Source of the DNA: a bacterium
GTDB lineage: Bacteria > Patescibacteriota > Gracilibacteria > UBA4473
Reading direction: 5' to 3'
NCBI GenBank assembly: GCA_009995455.1
Contig: JAACPJ010000001.1
Coordinates: 331,956 to 395,955, forward strand
DNA: 64,000 nt
The translations under genes were made by a program, and so were the position numbers. The notes beneath the pieces are model-generated. The model did no database searches, was not told the origin of the DNA, and was given only the letters and a program-made list of their open reading frames with translations. Positions 49,806 to 62,000 of the stretch are shown piece by piece. Each line of letters opens with the position of its first letter. Position 1 is the stretch's first letter.

Positions 49806-50459
49806 ATGAAATTCTACCACTACCCACATTGTCCTTTTTGCCAAAGAGTCCGTTTAGTTTTGAAAGCGAAAAATATTGTCTATCAAGACGTGCCATTAAG
49901 CTACGCGGATGTTAAAACTCCGACGGAGCTGATTGGCGCTAAAATGCTGCCCATTATTGATTTTGAGGATGGTAAGGTAATGGGGGAAAGTTTAGATTTA
50001 ATTAAAGAACTAGAAAAACGTTTCCCAGAGCCGTCTTTAACGCACAACTGGATTGAACCCGATTTAGATTGGGCTAGTAATATTGTGGTGCGTGCTCCTA
50101 AATTTTTTGACGTAGTGTTGCCCTTTTATTTAGACGAGTTTGAAGGCGCACCCGAATTTGATGAAGCTGGAGCTAAGTATTTTCAGGAAGGGAAAGAAGC
50201 CAAGCGAGGGAAAACGTTTGATGAACTTAAGGCTGATGCTCCAGCGATGTATAATCAAAATTTAGTGATTATTTTAGCCGAAATAATAGAACGCGTTGAA
50301 GGCGGTTGGATTGGCCAGCACTTTAGCATGGCGGATTGCGTTCTCGCTTCTGATTTAAGCGGATTACGTTCGGTAAAAGGGATAGAGTTGCCCCCTCAAA
50401 TTATTCGTTACATTGAAAAAGTTGAATCCCAGTGTGGCGAAGACTTAATAGATTGGTAA
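49806..50459 (+). CDS. grxB: Glutaredoxin 2-like protein (GrxB/GST fold)
   Basis: Two-domain thioredoxin/GST-fold oxidoreductase. N-terminal thioredoxin part: FYHYPHCPFCQRVRLVL with the CPFC dithiol at residues 9-12, cis-Pro in KMLPIIDF and GES for glutathione. The C-terminal helical domain (about 85-217) has the GST-type SMADCVLASDL. 217 residues; E. coli Grx2 is 215. Convergent with the small gene that follows. Confidence 0.9.
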   Translation: MKFYHYPHCPFCQRVRLVLKAKNIVYQDVPLSYADVKTPTELIGAKMLPIIDFEDGKVMGESLDLIKELEKRFPEPSLTHNWIEPDLDWASNIVVRAPKFFDVVLPFYLDEFEGAPEFDEAGAKYFQEGKEAKRGKTFDELKADAPAMYNQNLVIILAEIIERVEGGWIGQHFSMADCVLASDLSGLRSVKGIELPPQIIRYIEKVESQCGEDLIDW

Positions 50460-50462
50460 AAC

Positions 50463-50882
50463 CTAGTCTTTTCTAACAACTCTAAGACTTGCTTGGCGAG
50501 TTTTTACCACTAATTGAGGGGTTGATAAAAGATATTGTTTTAAAAAACGGAGAAACACTCTTTCATAAACAGCGCTGCTTTTATCGGTACTTGAAAATTG
50601 ATCGGTGGTGATTTCGTTAACTCGAATTAATAAAGCTTCAATTTCTGTCGGTGTTTTTTGAGCTAATTTGTAGGCAATTATGGCGGCGTTGGATTGATCA
50701 TCGCTCCAAACGTCGACCGTGTCTAAGTTTGAAATTTCAGTTATTTCTTCCTCAGAAACGCCAGAAATAGCTTGTAATAAAATAGGAGCATTTGGTACTC
50801 CTTCTAGCTCATTCACATAACGTAGAGCGATTTTTAAAGGGTTTGGCTGAGGTTTCAGAGCTAGGGCAGTCTTAGTTTCCAT
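50463..50882 (-). CDS. Hypothetical 139-residue helical protein
   Basis: Unrecognised. Predicted soluble and mostly helical, with Leu/Ile-rich segments (ILLQAISGVSEEEITEISN) and a basic C-terminus RQASLRVVRKD. No cysteine, signal peptide or known motif. Monocistronic, ending 4 bases from grxB. Confidence 0.6.
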   Translation of the reverse strand: METKTALALKPQPNPLKIALRYVNELEGVPNAPILLQAISGVSEEEITEISNLDTVDVWSDDQSNAAIIAYKLAQKTPTEIEALLIRVNEITTDQFSSTDKSSAVYERVFLRFLKQYLLSTPQLVVKTRQASLRVVRKD

Positions 50883-50964
50883 AATAACTTTAAGTTTAAT
50901 TAAAAGCGTTTTATTTTTTTAGGTCAGAAGCGCAAGTTTTAATTCAGCTTGAAGCCAATTTTTA

Positions 50965-53037
50965 CTATCTCTCATGGTCCAATTGATATAGTGGATTAAT
51001 TCCGCGTTCTAAGTTGTAACCAACGAAACGACTTAAGTTTTCATATCCTGGCGGTTGGTAATTAAGCGTGGCTAAAGCGCCATTAATATTTTGCAAAGCG
51101 ATGGGCGCCTTAAAGGTTCCCGCTAATTTTGTGTCATGCGCCAGCATGGTGTTCGCTAAATCGCGCCAAGTTTCTCCAACCGAGAAAATGGCCACACTAC
51201 CGGGTTTCAACGCCCCACCGTTTGTATTGCCCGCCCAAAGCAACACCGTGGCATTAGGTGTATAGCCCACCACAATATCGTCGACGGGCATGACTTGCCC
51301 ATAAACTCGTTTAGAAGAAGTTCCGGTTTTAATTGCCATTGGCTGAGCGGTGGCTACCAGCTTATTCCAACTCACGGGCCGTGCCGATTCATCGCTTAAA
51401 ATCTCAGAAATAAAATAGTTCGTTGTTTGGTTCGTTCGTCGAGCAATTTTAACCTGACACGGATGACTGACTTTTTCGCCCTTAATAGTGGTGATGCTTA
51501 AAATAGGGCACAGTTCTTTTTTCTCATTACTGCCAAGAGTCGCGTAGGCATTGGCTAGATCTGAAATTTTAACGGGAGCGGTTCCAAGGGCCAGCGTCCA
51601 ACCAAAAAAGTGTTTCGGGTAAGATGCATTTATATCAAAACCAAAGCGTTCATCTAAATAACTTTTCACCACACTTTCGCCTCCCGCGAGTAACATCGCT
51701 TTAGCCGCTGGAATATTTCGCGAATAAGCCAACGCTTGCTTCATCCGAATGCCTCCCAAAAAGTGACCGTCAGAATTACTCAGCCGAAACGCATCATTTC
51801 TAAACCAAGTGACTGAATCATAAAAAATAGTGGGCGGCTGATAACCTTTATCAATGGCAGCTGCGTAAATAAAAGGCTTAATGGCTGAGCCCGTTTGTCG
51901 TCGTGACTGCAACATATCAACTTGGCCTTCAATGCCTTCGTTCCAATAATCTTTTGATCCAATCCAAACAAGCGGGCCTCGGCTTTTATGGTCAATCACA
52001 ATAGTGGCTAGATTTGAAATCCAGTGATCGGCGAGTAAGCCGTCACTTTTTTGGTCAATTTGGGCAATAAATTTTTCTTGCAAATTCTTATCGAGAGTGG
52101 TTTTAATCACTACTCCATCGCCCATTTCAGCCGTGGTTAAATTGTTTTCAGCTAGAAAATTTTCGAGATAAAATCTAAAATGTTGAAAATCATCGTTCAC
52201 CCAAGATTTGGTTTGGGGAAGTTCAATGTCTCTTAAATCAACCCAAACTTGATGCGCTTTTTCGGGCGTCCATTTTAAATTTTCTGCGACTGCAAACAGT
52301 AATGATTCTACCCGAGAAAAATCGTAGTTTAAATCTTTAAACGGGCTACAAGTGTCTTCGATAAATTCCATGGGGCATTCTCCCAACCAAGTTTCGATGT
52401 TGGTTTTGCGTGCTAATCGAACTGGGTCTTTTGGCAAAACCGCCAAGACTAAGCTTTCAGAAGGTGTTAACTCAATCGGTGATTTTTTAAAATATTCTTT
52501 GGCCGCCACCGATACGCCGTTGGTTCTGGGGCCGTAGGGCACCGTGTTGAGATACATTTCAAGAATTTCGCTTTTGCTGTAGCGGCTTTCTATGCCCAAC
52601 GCGATAAACATTTCTTTTAGTTTTCTTTCGTAGCTGCGTTCATCATTTAAAAATATTTTCCGGGCCAGCTGTTGGGTAATAGTAGACCCCCCTTGGGTGA
52701 TGCCGCCGGCTTGATAATTTTCCCAAGCCGCTCGCCCAATCCCTTTTATATCAACCCCAAAGTGCGAATAAAAACGCTTATCTTCGGCCATAATGGTGGC
52801 CAATTGAAGCGTTAAAGGAATTTCCTCTAAGCTAATCCATTCGCGGTTTTCTTGGTCAAAATTTCGATATAGTTCTTCCCCGTTTTTGTCGGTAATCACC
52901 ACCGAAAATTCAAGACTGTCTAAATTTAAGTTTTGTCCACGAGCAAAATCTTCTTTCCCCCATTCCCACAATGATTCTGCGGTTCCAGTCCCAGCGCCAA
53001 CCAGAGCACATAACAGCAAGAAGAAAAACTTTTTCAT
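50965..53037 (-). CDS. Class A penicillin-binding protein (PBP1-type), second copy
   Basis: Peptidoglycan glycosyltransferase/transpeptidase. N-terminal signal anchor (residues 4-17). GT51: MAEDKRFYSHFGVDIKG with the catalytic Glu near residue 85, and GGSTITQQLARK. Transpeptidase: SAIK in TGSAIKPFIYAA, SRN in AYSRNIPAA, KTGT in AIKTGTSSKR. 690 residues, a normal length without the Ig-like tail of the other PBP at 6331-9936. No Shine-Dalgarno sequence. Between GT and TP domains is a Trp-rich insert with two Cys (about 210-225: ECPMEFIEDTCSP). Confidence 0.95.
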   Translation of the reverse strand: MKKFFFLLLCALVGAGTGTAESLWEWGKEDFARGQNLNLDSLEFSVVITDKNGEELYRNFDQENREWISLEEIPLTLQLATIMAEDKRFYSHFGVDIKGIGRAAWENYQAGGITQGGSTITQQLARKIFLNDERSYERKLKEMFIALGIESRYSKSEILEMYLNTVPYGPRTNGVSVAAKEYFKKSPIELTPSESLVLAVLPKDPVRLARKTNIETWLGECPMEFIEDTCSPFKDLNYDFSRVESLLFAVAENLKWTPEKAHQVWVDLRDIELPQTKSWVNDDFQHFRFYLENFLAENNLTTAEMGDGVVIKTTLDKNLQEKFIAQIDQKSDGLLADHWISNLATIVIDHKSRGPLVWIGSKDYWNEGIEGQVDMLQSRRQTGSAIKPFIYAAAIDKGYQPPTIFYDSVTWFRNDAFRLSNSDGHFLGGIRMKQALAYSRNIPAAKAMLLAGGESVVKSYLDERFGFDINASYPKHFFGWTLALGTAPVKISDLANAYATLGSNEKKELCPILSITTIKGEKVSHPCQVKIARRTNQTTNYFISEILSDESARPVSWNKLVATAQPMAIKTGTSSKRVYGQVMPVDDIVVGYTPNATVLLWAGNTNGGALKPGSVAIFSVGETWRDLANTMLAHDTKLAGTFKAPIALQNINGALATLNYQPPGYENLSRFVGYNLERGINPLYQLDHER

Positions 53038-53179
53038 ACTACTTTTATAAAATAAATTTAAATAATGTCAAAAATATTGATTAGGTCTGTAAAATATAAC
53101 CAAATACAAAGTGGGGAAAATTTTACTTTTTGAATTTTTTTAATAATTTAAAGTGTGTAATTAACCTATTTTTTAAAAC

Positions 53180-53569
53180 ATGCTTAATGACTTCAAAAAA
53201 TTTTTAATAAAAGGTAATGCCGTAGATTTAGCGGTTGGTTTTATTTTTGGTGCGGCTTTTGCCACAGTGGTAAAATCTTTCGTTGAAAATGTAGTTATGC
53301 CACCTTTAGGCTTGCTTACGGCTGGTATTGATTTTGCGAATCTCAGTTATGTTTTAAAACCTGCTACCGAAGAAACAGAAGCTGTTACTGTTAATTACGG
53401 AATATTTATTAATGATATCGTAGCGTTTATTATTTTAGGTTTTGCGGTGTTTATGATTGTTCGAACGATTTCTAAGTTTGAAAAGAAAGAAGAAGCCAAA
53501 CCGACACCAACCCAAAAAGATATTGAATTATTGACAGAAATCAGAGATTTAATGAAAAAATCTAAGTAG
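53180..53569 (+). CDS. mscL: Large-conductance mechanosensitive channel
   Basis: Pore that opens under membrane tension to release osmolytes. The first helix FLIKGNAVDLAVGFIFGAAF and VVMPPLGLLTAGIDF are diagnostic; the second helix is near residues 75-98, followed by a cytoplasmic helix ending KKSK. 129 residues. Own unit, followed by a terminator. A hypo-osmotic valve would fit with nhaA as ion-stress functions, but they are 22 kb apart. Confidence 0.96.
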   Translation: MLNDFKKFLIKGNAVDLAVGFIFGAAFATVVKSFVENVVMPPLGLLTAGIDFANLSYVLKPATEETEAVTVNYGIFINDIVAFIILGFAVFMIVRTISKFEKKEEAKPTPTQKDIELLTEIRDLMKKSK

Positions 53570-53593
53570 TTTTTTTTTGTTTTTTACAGCTAA

Positions 53594-53620
53594 AAAACAC
53601 GGTTTAAAACGCCGTGTTTT
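53594..53620 (+). terminator. Terminator of mscL
   Basis: AAAACACGG / CCGTGTTTT stem around a 9-base loop, followed by CTTTT. Confidence 0.8.
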
Positions 53621-53690
53621 CTTTTAACTCAAAGCGGGCTTAAACAAGTTATTGATTTATGCCAGAATCGAGTACAATAGTTTGGAAGAC

Positions 53691-55940
53691 ATGAAATTTA
53701 AAAGACTCAAAAATATATATAAAACCTTAGGATTCAGTTTAATGCTGTTTCCGTTTGCTCTTACGCAGGCATTTTTTGTAAACGTGAGTGATACTTTTGC
53801 TGGGGATGAAGCAATGCTTCAAATAACGGGCTTAACCAATTCAGAAGGGGTTAGCGCACAGCTGATTCGCCCCGATAAATCGACGCTAAATCTTTCGTTT
53901 CAAGCTGATTCTGAAGGGGTAGTTAAATCTGAAATTTACGGACTGCATTTGCAACAAAGTGGAGGCTATCAACTTGAGGTGGTTCGCAGTAGTGCCACCA
54001 GTTTAACCGAAAAAGAAGTTTTCACCGTTCAACCTGGAGCGGCTTCTAAATACCGATCGACTATTAAAAGCGCTGTGACGACTTTACCCGCGGATGGAGT
54101 TTCCCTTTCCCCAATAACCGTTCAAGTAAAAGATGCGTATGGCAATGCCGTGCCAGGGCAAGCCGTGAAAGTTTTTTCTTCAAGAAATGAAGACGTCATC
54201 AACTTAGCTGGAAAAACCGATATCAATGGTTTAGTTAAAGGGACTGTTTTTTCTACCACTCCTGGAGTGAGTATTATTTCAGCTTTAGTAAATGAGGAGA
54301 TGTTGTTTGAAAAAGCAGAAGTGGTTTTTCATTTGCCGGCGACTCCAATGGGGGCAGCGGGGCAATCGGGGATTGGGCGATTTTTAAAGGCTCAACTTTT
54401 TACTGATGATTTTGAGGAAGTGGCTTACCTCAGTATTGAAGGTTTACCAGCGGAGGTTTTAACTGAAGAAGGTTACACTTTTCGTGTTTTAGCCAAGGAT
54501 ACTAATGGGAATGTTGTAAAAAATTATGAAGGACAGGTTCGTTTTTCTTCAAACGATAGCGGTGCGAGCTTGCCGGTTGATTATACTTTTACCCGAACCG
54601 ACCAAGGTCAACACGAATTCGCGGTCGCAGCGGCTTTTGCCACGCCAGGGAAACGAACTTTGACCGTAACCGATATTGCCGCTTCAACCATTCAAGGTCA
54701 GGTTGAGTTAAATGTTGTCAGTAAAGACCGAGTGGTTGAACCACCAGTTGGTGATGGCCTCGTCATTTTAACGCCAAACCCGGGAACTTTTAGTTCCCCA
54801 AGAATGACCATTACTGGGCGGGGAGAACCGGGCGTGCCCATTAAAATTACCGACGGACCTACGGTTTTGGTGGAAGATTTAAGTCTTGATATAAACGGCG
54901 ATTTTTTCTATCAAACGCCAGCATTAGCTGATGGAAGACATTTATTTCGAGCGGAGTTAATGGATGGCTCAACTTTTTCAAATGTGGTAGAAATTCGAAT
55001 TGATAATACACCGCCTCGAGTTTTGGCGGTTGAGGTTGACCCACCAAATGGAGTGGCCGCTGGAGGAGTGTTTAGAGTGAGTGTTTCTTCAAATGAACCC
55101 CTTTCAACTGCTACGTGTACTTTTAACAGTGTCGCAAATGCTTTAAATCGTTCGGGGGATAATTTTGTAGGCGATATAAACGCAGGGCAAACCTGTGGTA
55201 CCTTTCCTTTGGCCTGTGTAGTCGCTGATATTTTAGGAAATGAACTTCAAGAAAACGCCGCCGCCACCGTTCAGGTTTGTGGAAATGAGCCGATTGTCTC
55301 AGGACTTGATACGGATGCTGATGGTCTAACCGACGCTGTGGAGGGCGCTACCGAAGATGAAGATTCTGACAGTGTGCCCGATTACTTAGAATCGAATCTA
55401 ATTGATTCTAACGGGAATGGAATTGTAGATCAGAAAGATCCAACCAATGATACCGACAAGGGCGGTAAAAATAATATTACCGAAAAAAATGAAGGACTAA
55501 ACGCTTTAATTCCTTCAGATGATGGCGGTGTAAATTTACCGCCAACGTCTGTTTCTAACTTGAGTGCAACCCCAGGCGAAGAATTGGTGACGCTTTACTG
55601 GTCACCAGCCAGAGATGATAAGGCTATTGCTCGTTATAAAGTGATTTTTGGTGAATCTCCAGAGAATATGTTTGGAGTCAATTTAACCCCCGATAATAGA
55701 ACCCAGTGGTACGTTGATAAATTGAAACCAGCCACTAAATATTTCTTTAAAGTAATTGCCGTAGATTCGGATGGAAATGAGGGCGTTGGAAGTAATTTTG
55801 TAGAGGCTTCAACTTTTGGAGAAGTTTTTCAGTCTGCTGCAGTGCCAGAATCCGGTTCTGCTGATAATATCTGGCTTCCACTGCTCTTGTCTTTTTTAGG
55901 GGGTATTTTATTTCTATTCTTTGGAAGGAGAAAAGCGTAA
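53691..55940 (+). CDS. Secreted multidomain protein with C-terminal wall-sorting-like signal
   Basis: 749 residues. Signal peptide (about 1-29), an invasin/Big_1-type Ig module (about 120-215: LPADGVSLSPITVQVKDAYG), further Ig-like modules (about 245-350), a bacterial Ig-like/adhesin module (about 355-440), a Ca-binding thrombospondin-3-like stretch DTDADGLTDAVEG with further Asp repeats near 535-580, a fibronectin type III domain (about 610-705), and a C-terminal signal: VPESGSADN, a 17-residue hydrophobic helix and RRKA. That end resembles a sortase or exosortase-type substrate with PESG in place of LPXTG. Start at the ATG 53691, with GGAAG nearby and a TACAAT box (53673-53678) 12 bases upstream. 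Likely a surface adhesin or stalk. Confidence 0.75.
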   Translation: MKFKRLKNIYKTLGFSLMLFPFALTQAFFVNVSDTFAGDEAMLQITGLTNSEGVSAQLIRPDKSTLNLSFQADSEGVVKSEIYGLHLQQSGGYQLEVVRSSATSLTEKEVFTVQPGAASKYRSTIKSAVTTLPADGVSLSPITVQVKDAYGNAVPGQAVKVFSSRNEDVINLAGKTDINGLVKGTVFSTTPGVSIISALVNEEMLFEKAEVVFHLPATPMGAAGQSGIGRFLKAQLFTDDFEEVAYLSIEGLPAEVLTEEGYTFRVLAKDTNGNVVKNYEGQVRFSSNDSGASLPVDYTFTRTDQGQHEFAVAAAFATPGKRTLTVTDIAASTIQGQVELNVVSKDRVVEPPVGDGLVILTPNPGTFSSPRMTITGRGEPGVPIKITDGPTVLVEDLSLDINGDFFYQTPALADGRHLFRAELMDGSTFSNVVEIRIDNTPPRVLAVEVDPPNGVAAGGVFRVSVSSNEPLSTATCTFNSVANALNRSGDNFVGDINAGQTCGTFPLACVVADILGNELQENAAATVQVCGNEPIVSGLDTDADGLTDAVEGATEDEDSDSVPDYLESNLIDSNGNGIVDQKDPTNDTDKGGKNNITEKNEGLNALIPSDDGGVNLPPTSVSNLSATPGEELVTLYWSPARDDKAIARYKVIFGESPENMFGVNLTPDNRTQWYVDKLKPATKYFFKVIAVDSDGNEGVGSNFVEASTFGEVFQSAAVPESGSADNIWLPLLLSFLGGILFLFFGRRKA

Positions 55941-56014
55941 TTATGCTTTATCAAAGGGCTAAAGTAGGATATAATGTTTAGATTTTCAAAAAAAACTAAA
56001 ACAAAAAAACGTTC

Positions 56015-59000
56015 ATGCGTTATCCTGCTTTTAAACCAATCGTTGCGTCGGGTCTGATATTTGGACTGCTTTTTTCTTATCTGCCAGCGCAAGCAACGGT
56101 ATACGACGTAAGTGGTATTCCGCCAAAAAACACCGGGGATGCGATTACCGCAGCAGAGGTAAACTTGATGGTAGACATGCTGCGAAATCTTAAAAAAGAT
56201 GATCGTGGTGATACCGACACTAGCAATGACCGATTGGGAATTGGGATCGCCGGAACGCCAGGATACATGTTAGACGTGAACGGTACAGTTAATGCCGCCG
56301 CCTTCAGAGGGGATGGTTCGCAATTAACCAACCTGCCAAATCCAGGGGCATGGCAAATAACCGCGAATGATATTTATTACAATGCCGGAAAAGTGGCGAT
56401 TGGAATCAATTCAAGTCCGACTTACCAATTAGAAGTTCATGCTGCTGGCGACTCAGCCATTCAGGTAAATGCGGGCGGTTCTGGTAATGATGCCACACTA
56501 CGTCTTAAAAATGACAGCCAAGAATGGATTATCCGAAACAACGGTGGTGCGGGTGATAACTTTCAAATTAACAATGTCACCACGGGTACTACCGCGATAG
56601 ATGTGGATTCAACTTCAAACAACGTAACGATTGCCAATGAATTAACGGTTAACAACGATATTACTACAACCGGAATTATTTACGCGGCTGAATTTTACGA
56701 TACCGATACAGGTACCCCGATAGGAGGCGCCGCTGGATTATGGGAAGAAGGCGCCGAAGTAGATGAAATTTATTATGACGAGGGGAACGTGGGGATCGGA
56801 ACGGCTAATCCGGCTTACCCATTACAAGTAAGTGGAGACGTTAAGTTAGACGACCACTTAGCCGTGGGTGGTAGCGCAACGGTTAACACAGACCGAGTGG
56901 CTTATATTGATGAAAACTTTAGTAACGACAACAATAATTATTTATTGATGGTACAAGGAACTGCTGCTGGTTCGACCACTGGTACTAAAAATTTTTATGG
57001 AGGTTATATTGACGCCGAAACGACTCAGACTGAAAGTTCTGGTAACGCCTATACTCAAGGGTTGTATTCTCGTGCTAGATCAAATGGAACCGCTACTTTT
57101 AATACGCTGCGAGGTTTAAATGGAACGGCTTACAACGATAGTTCTGCCGGTTCTGGGCTTGGAAATTTGATGGGGGTTTCTGGGGAAGCCTATAATAATG
57201 ATAGTGTCGCAGGGGTTAGCGCCGCCTATGGAGGATATTTCACTGGTCGTGGACGAAGCACTGGGCCAGCCGGTTCAATTGCAAATTTATACGGTATGCG
57301 TTCTGAAGCCTCTGCCTACGAATCAGAAATCACAAATGCTTATGGAGCTTACAATATTGCTCGAACCGTAAATGGTGATGGAGGAAGTATTACTACCGCC
57401 TATGGTTCGTATAATAATGTAGAGGTTGATTCTGCCGCTGGAGGTGATATTACAACTGGTTATGGGGTTTATTCTGATTTGGGTGGGCGAGCGGGTTCGA
57501 CACAATTTACTAATGCGACCGGTATTTACTCAGATGTTAATAATGCACTCACGGCTTATGCTGGTCGATTTTATGCTGACGACCCAACCGCTAATTTGAA
57601 TTATGGTTTAGTTATCGGGGCTTCTGGAGCCACCAACAATTACGGTATTTTTGGAATCGATGGGGATTGGGTTTTAGATGCCGATGGAGATGGAAATCTT
57701 GGCGGTACTGGCAGCGATTTAATCATTGGGGAAGATGGTGATTTAAGAATTTATCATAATGGCACTAATTCGGTGATTGATAACCGAACGGGAAATCTAA
57801 ATCTAATCGGATCTAATGTTGGTATCGGCACTTCAAACGCCGCATTACCTTTAACCGTGGTTGGAACTGGGGTAACAGTTCCGGTTGGAGGTTTAAATTT
57901 TAATGCGGTTTCTATCTTTTCAAACACAGATAATGGAGCGGGGATAGTGTTGGGGGGAGAAACAACTGAAGGCGATGGTTTTATTGTTTCGAATACCGAT
58001 GGGAGTGATTTGATTTTTGCTAATAACTTTTTGGGAGTCGGTGCGGCCGAAGCTTTGAGAATTGCGAGTAATGGATCAATTGGTGTCGGAGACTCAACCC
58101 CAGATGGCACTTTGAAATTAGACGTTGCCGGACAAATCGGAGCGACTGAATATTGTGATGCTAATGGCGCAAACTGTACGGCTGCTGGAGATCTAGGTGG
58201 AGGATTGTGGACTGAAAATGGGACGAGTGTATTTTATAATTCAGGTAGAGTCGGAATTGGAACCAATGTCCCAAGTAGTGCACTGACGGTTGTTGAGGGA
58301 ACGGTTCCTTCTCAGCCAAATACGGGAGGAGCGGTAATAAGTGTCGGTAAGAATGGAGATGCTTTTATTGGGGTTGATAGTACTGATAATGCCGGTAAAT
58401 CTGGTATTTCGTTCTGGGGAGCTGGCGACAGAGGGAGTGTTTATGGAAATTCTAGTTATGACATCGTGATTGAACCAAATGCACAATTTGGTGGAGGTGA
58501 CGTTATTATGAATGCCAAAGGTGGGACGACAATGAACGTAGGGATTGGAACGACAAGTCCAGCCGAAGAGTTATACCTCACTAAGACTCAAGCGAATCCA
58601 ACCACGATGGTGGTGCAGAATTCATCGGCTGACACTGGTGCCAATGTTCGTTCTGGGGTTACATTAGCTTCAAATGGGGCTCAACTTGATTTAGCGCTTT
58701 ATGGAACCGGAGCTTCTGGAACTTTAAGTGGCGAATCAAAATCTGATGCGGCATATATTCGTACCACAAACGGAGCACCAGTATCGAGTTTAAATATTGG
58801 GAATGGTGGCAGTGCTCCCATTAACTTTTTTACGGGTGATACGAAACGAGTCACGATTGGAAACGATGGAAAATTTGGAATTGGCGCGCCAAGTCCAACT
58901 AGTTCTTTGACAATTTTAAATACGACGGATGACAATGGTTTTAACATGGAAACGGTAAACGGACGAGTTTACCAAAGTTACGCGAGCGGCCAAAACCGAA

Positions 59001-62000
59001 TCTTGATTGGTGAAAAAAATGGTGGAGCGGGTTCAGCCGGACTTTACTTAAATGGAAATGACGGAGATATATCTGGTTCCGATTATGCCGCGATGGTTCA
59101 TAGTGGAACGACGGGTGATTTAACCTTAACCACGACTTCAAACTCTGGAACTTGGGCGAATGCCGATATTATTTTAGCCCCGGCTGGAAACGTCGGAATT
59201 GGAATAGGAACGATTAGCGCTGGCTTGAAATTAGAAGTTGGTGGCCGAATTGGAGCCACAGAATACTGTGATGCTAATGGCGCCAACTGTACGGCGGCTG
59301 GAGCCCTTGGTTCTGGTTACTGGAGTAAAAGTGTGACCGATGATGTTTATTATAATGGTGGAGAAGTAGGAGTTGGGATTTCAAATCCATCGGAAGAATT
59401 AGTGGTTAATGGGGCCCAAACAGACCCAACCACTATTGCCATTCAAAATAGTTCTTCGGCGGCAAGTGCCACGGTGAGAGCTGGATTAGCCCTGCAAAGT
59501 AACGGGAACACAGTTGATTTAATGACTTATGGAACGGGGGCTACCGGGACGATTGGCGGACAAAATCGTGCCGACAGTGCCTTTTTAAGAACGGCTTCTA
59601 CCAACCCGGTTAATACTTTGAATTTAGGAACGGGCGCAGCGAACGACTTAAATTTATTTACGAATGATACCACTCGGCTAACTGTGGACGGTTCTACAGG
59701 TAATATCGGAATTGGTACTACATCACCCTTAACACCGTTACAAATTAGTGGCACTGCTGGTGGGCTTGAGTCAGGAACAGCTACGCCAAATGGTTACATG
59801 GGATTAGGGCCATCTACGAGCGGTGGGGCAGACGTAATGTTAACGATGGGAGCGAACCCAGTTCCGCCTGGATTTCATTCATGGATTCAGTCAAGAAGCG
59901 CTAGTTCTACAACTGTTTATCCGTTAGCCTTGAATCCTAGTGGCGGAAATGTTGGAATTGGGACATATGGTCCATCCGAAGAATTACACGTTTTTCAGAG
60001 CCAAGCTAATCCTACAACGGTCGCAGTTGGAAATACTTCAACTAGTGCCAACACAAATACTCGGTCTGGTTTCACCACAGCCTCAAATGGTGCACAGTTA
60101 GACATTGTAACCTATGGTTCTAATGCTACCGGTACTTCAGGCGGACAAAACCGAGCGGACTCAGCGGTGATTCGAACGGGCACGACTTTAGCGCCTTCAA
60201 GTTTGAATGTAGGTACCGGCGGCACTCAAGATGTAAATTTATTTACCAATGATACGACTCGGATGACGGTTGATGGTACCACGGGGAATGTCGGTATTGG
60301 GACAACCACACCAGACGGAACTTTATTACTAGACGTTGCAGGAAGAGTTGGTGCCACCGAATACTGTGACGAAAACGGGAATAATTGTACGGCAGCTGGT
60401 GCTTTAGGAACTGGCTACTGGAGCAAAACCGGCGATGATGTTTGGTACGCCCCAGGAGCCACCGGTGAAGTAGGAATTGGTTTAAGTAATCCAAGTGAAG
60501 AATTAGTGGTTAGTCGAAATCAAGCTAGTCCAACAACCGTAGCCGCCTTAAATAGTTCGGCTAGTAATAATACCAATACCAGAGCTGGTTTTACCGCGCA
60601 AAGTAATGCAGCTGCGATGGATATGATGGTTTACAGTAGTGCCGCTACTGGCGCAATTGGAGGGCAAAATAAAGCCGATGCGGCTTTTGTAAGAACTTCA
60701 AGTAGTGCGCCAGTTTCAAGTTTGAATATGGGAACCGGCGCCGCAAATGATGTAAATTTATTCACCGCAGATACAACGCGATTAACGATTGATGGTACGA
60801 CGGGGAATGTGGGGATTGGAACGGCAAATCCTCGTTCAATGCTAGATATTAATGGAACTTCGGATTTTATCACCCTTGGGACTGATGCAGGTCAGGTAGG
60901 AGAGCCAGCGAATAATCCAGCTATGAAAATAGGAGAATTTAGTGATGTTGGAAGTGGTTCCGATATTTGGTTTGATGATGCAGCTTTATTATCAGCCGAA
61001 GATAGTTTAAACATTAATATTGATGGCGACGCCAGCACTGCGGGGGCAGCCACATTTACTATTGGGGCTAACTCTTTAACAAATACAGCGAATGAATTAT
61101 TTCGTGTAGAAGAAACGGGCGATGTAGGAATTGGGACGGCGGGTAATGCAGAAAGTATGTTGCATATCTCTGGAAGTGCAGCAAACGTACAAATCACAGA
61201 CACTGATACTGGGGCCGACTTTATGGTCTTGACCAATTCGACTGTTGGGGGCGCGATTTTGAGTGCGGATCGAAATAGTGAAGTTGCGAGCAGTTACTTA
61301 GATTTAAGTGTAGATGGAGCGACACATTTAAGAGTGACGGAAACAGGGAATGTAGGGATAGGAGATACGACGCCAGACGGCAGTTTGAAACTTGATGTAG
61401 AGGGGCGAGTGGGAGCAACAGAGTACTGTGATGCTAACGGGGCAAATTGTTTAACGGCAGGATCATTGGGCGGGAAATGGTTAGACGGTGTAGGCGCTAA
61501 TGAAATTTATTATAGTGCGGCAGATGTAGGGATTGGAACCGATGCACCGGTTACACGTTTGCATATAGTTGATACTGGCGCGGAAGTGTTACGGGTGCAA
61601 CGTTCTGGAAGTAGTGCCGATGCCGCGATGGCATTTGTAAATGATACGAACTCGATGTACGCAGGAATCAGTAATGCAGAAGAGTTTGGGATTGGTACGT
61701 CTAATAATATCGACGCAGCGTTATTAACCGTAGAGAGAAATGGCGAAGTGGGAATGGGAACGGTAAACCCAAGTGAAGAGCTTCATGTGTTTAATAGCCA
61801 AGCGAACCCGACGACGATTGTGGCCGGGAATACCAGCACGAGTACAGATACGAATACGCGGGCTGGGTTTACAGCGGCGGCAAATGGCGGGCAATTAGAT
61901 ATTTATCATTCTGGTAGTGCGGCGACAGGAAGTGTGGGTGATCAAACGAAAGCCGACGCGGCCGTGATTAAAACGTTAACGGGGGCCCCTTCTAGTAAAA

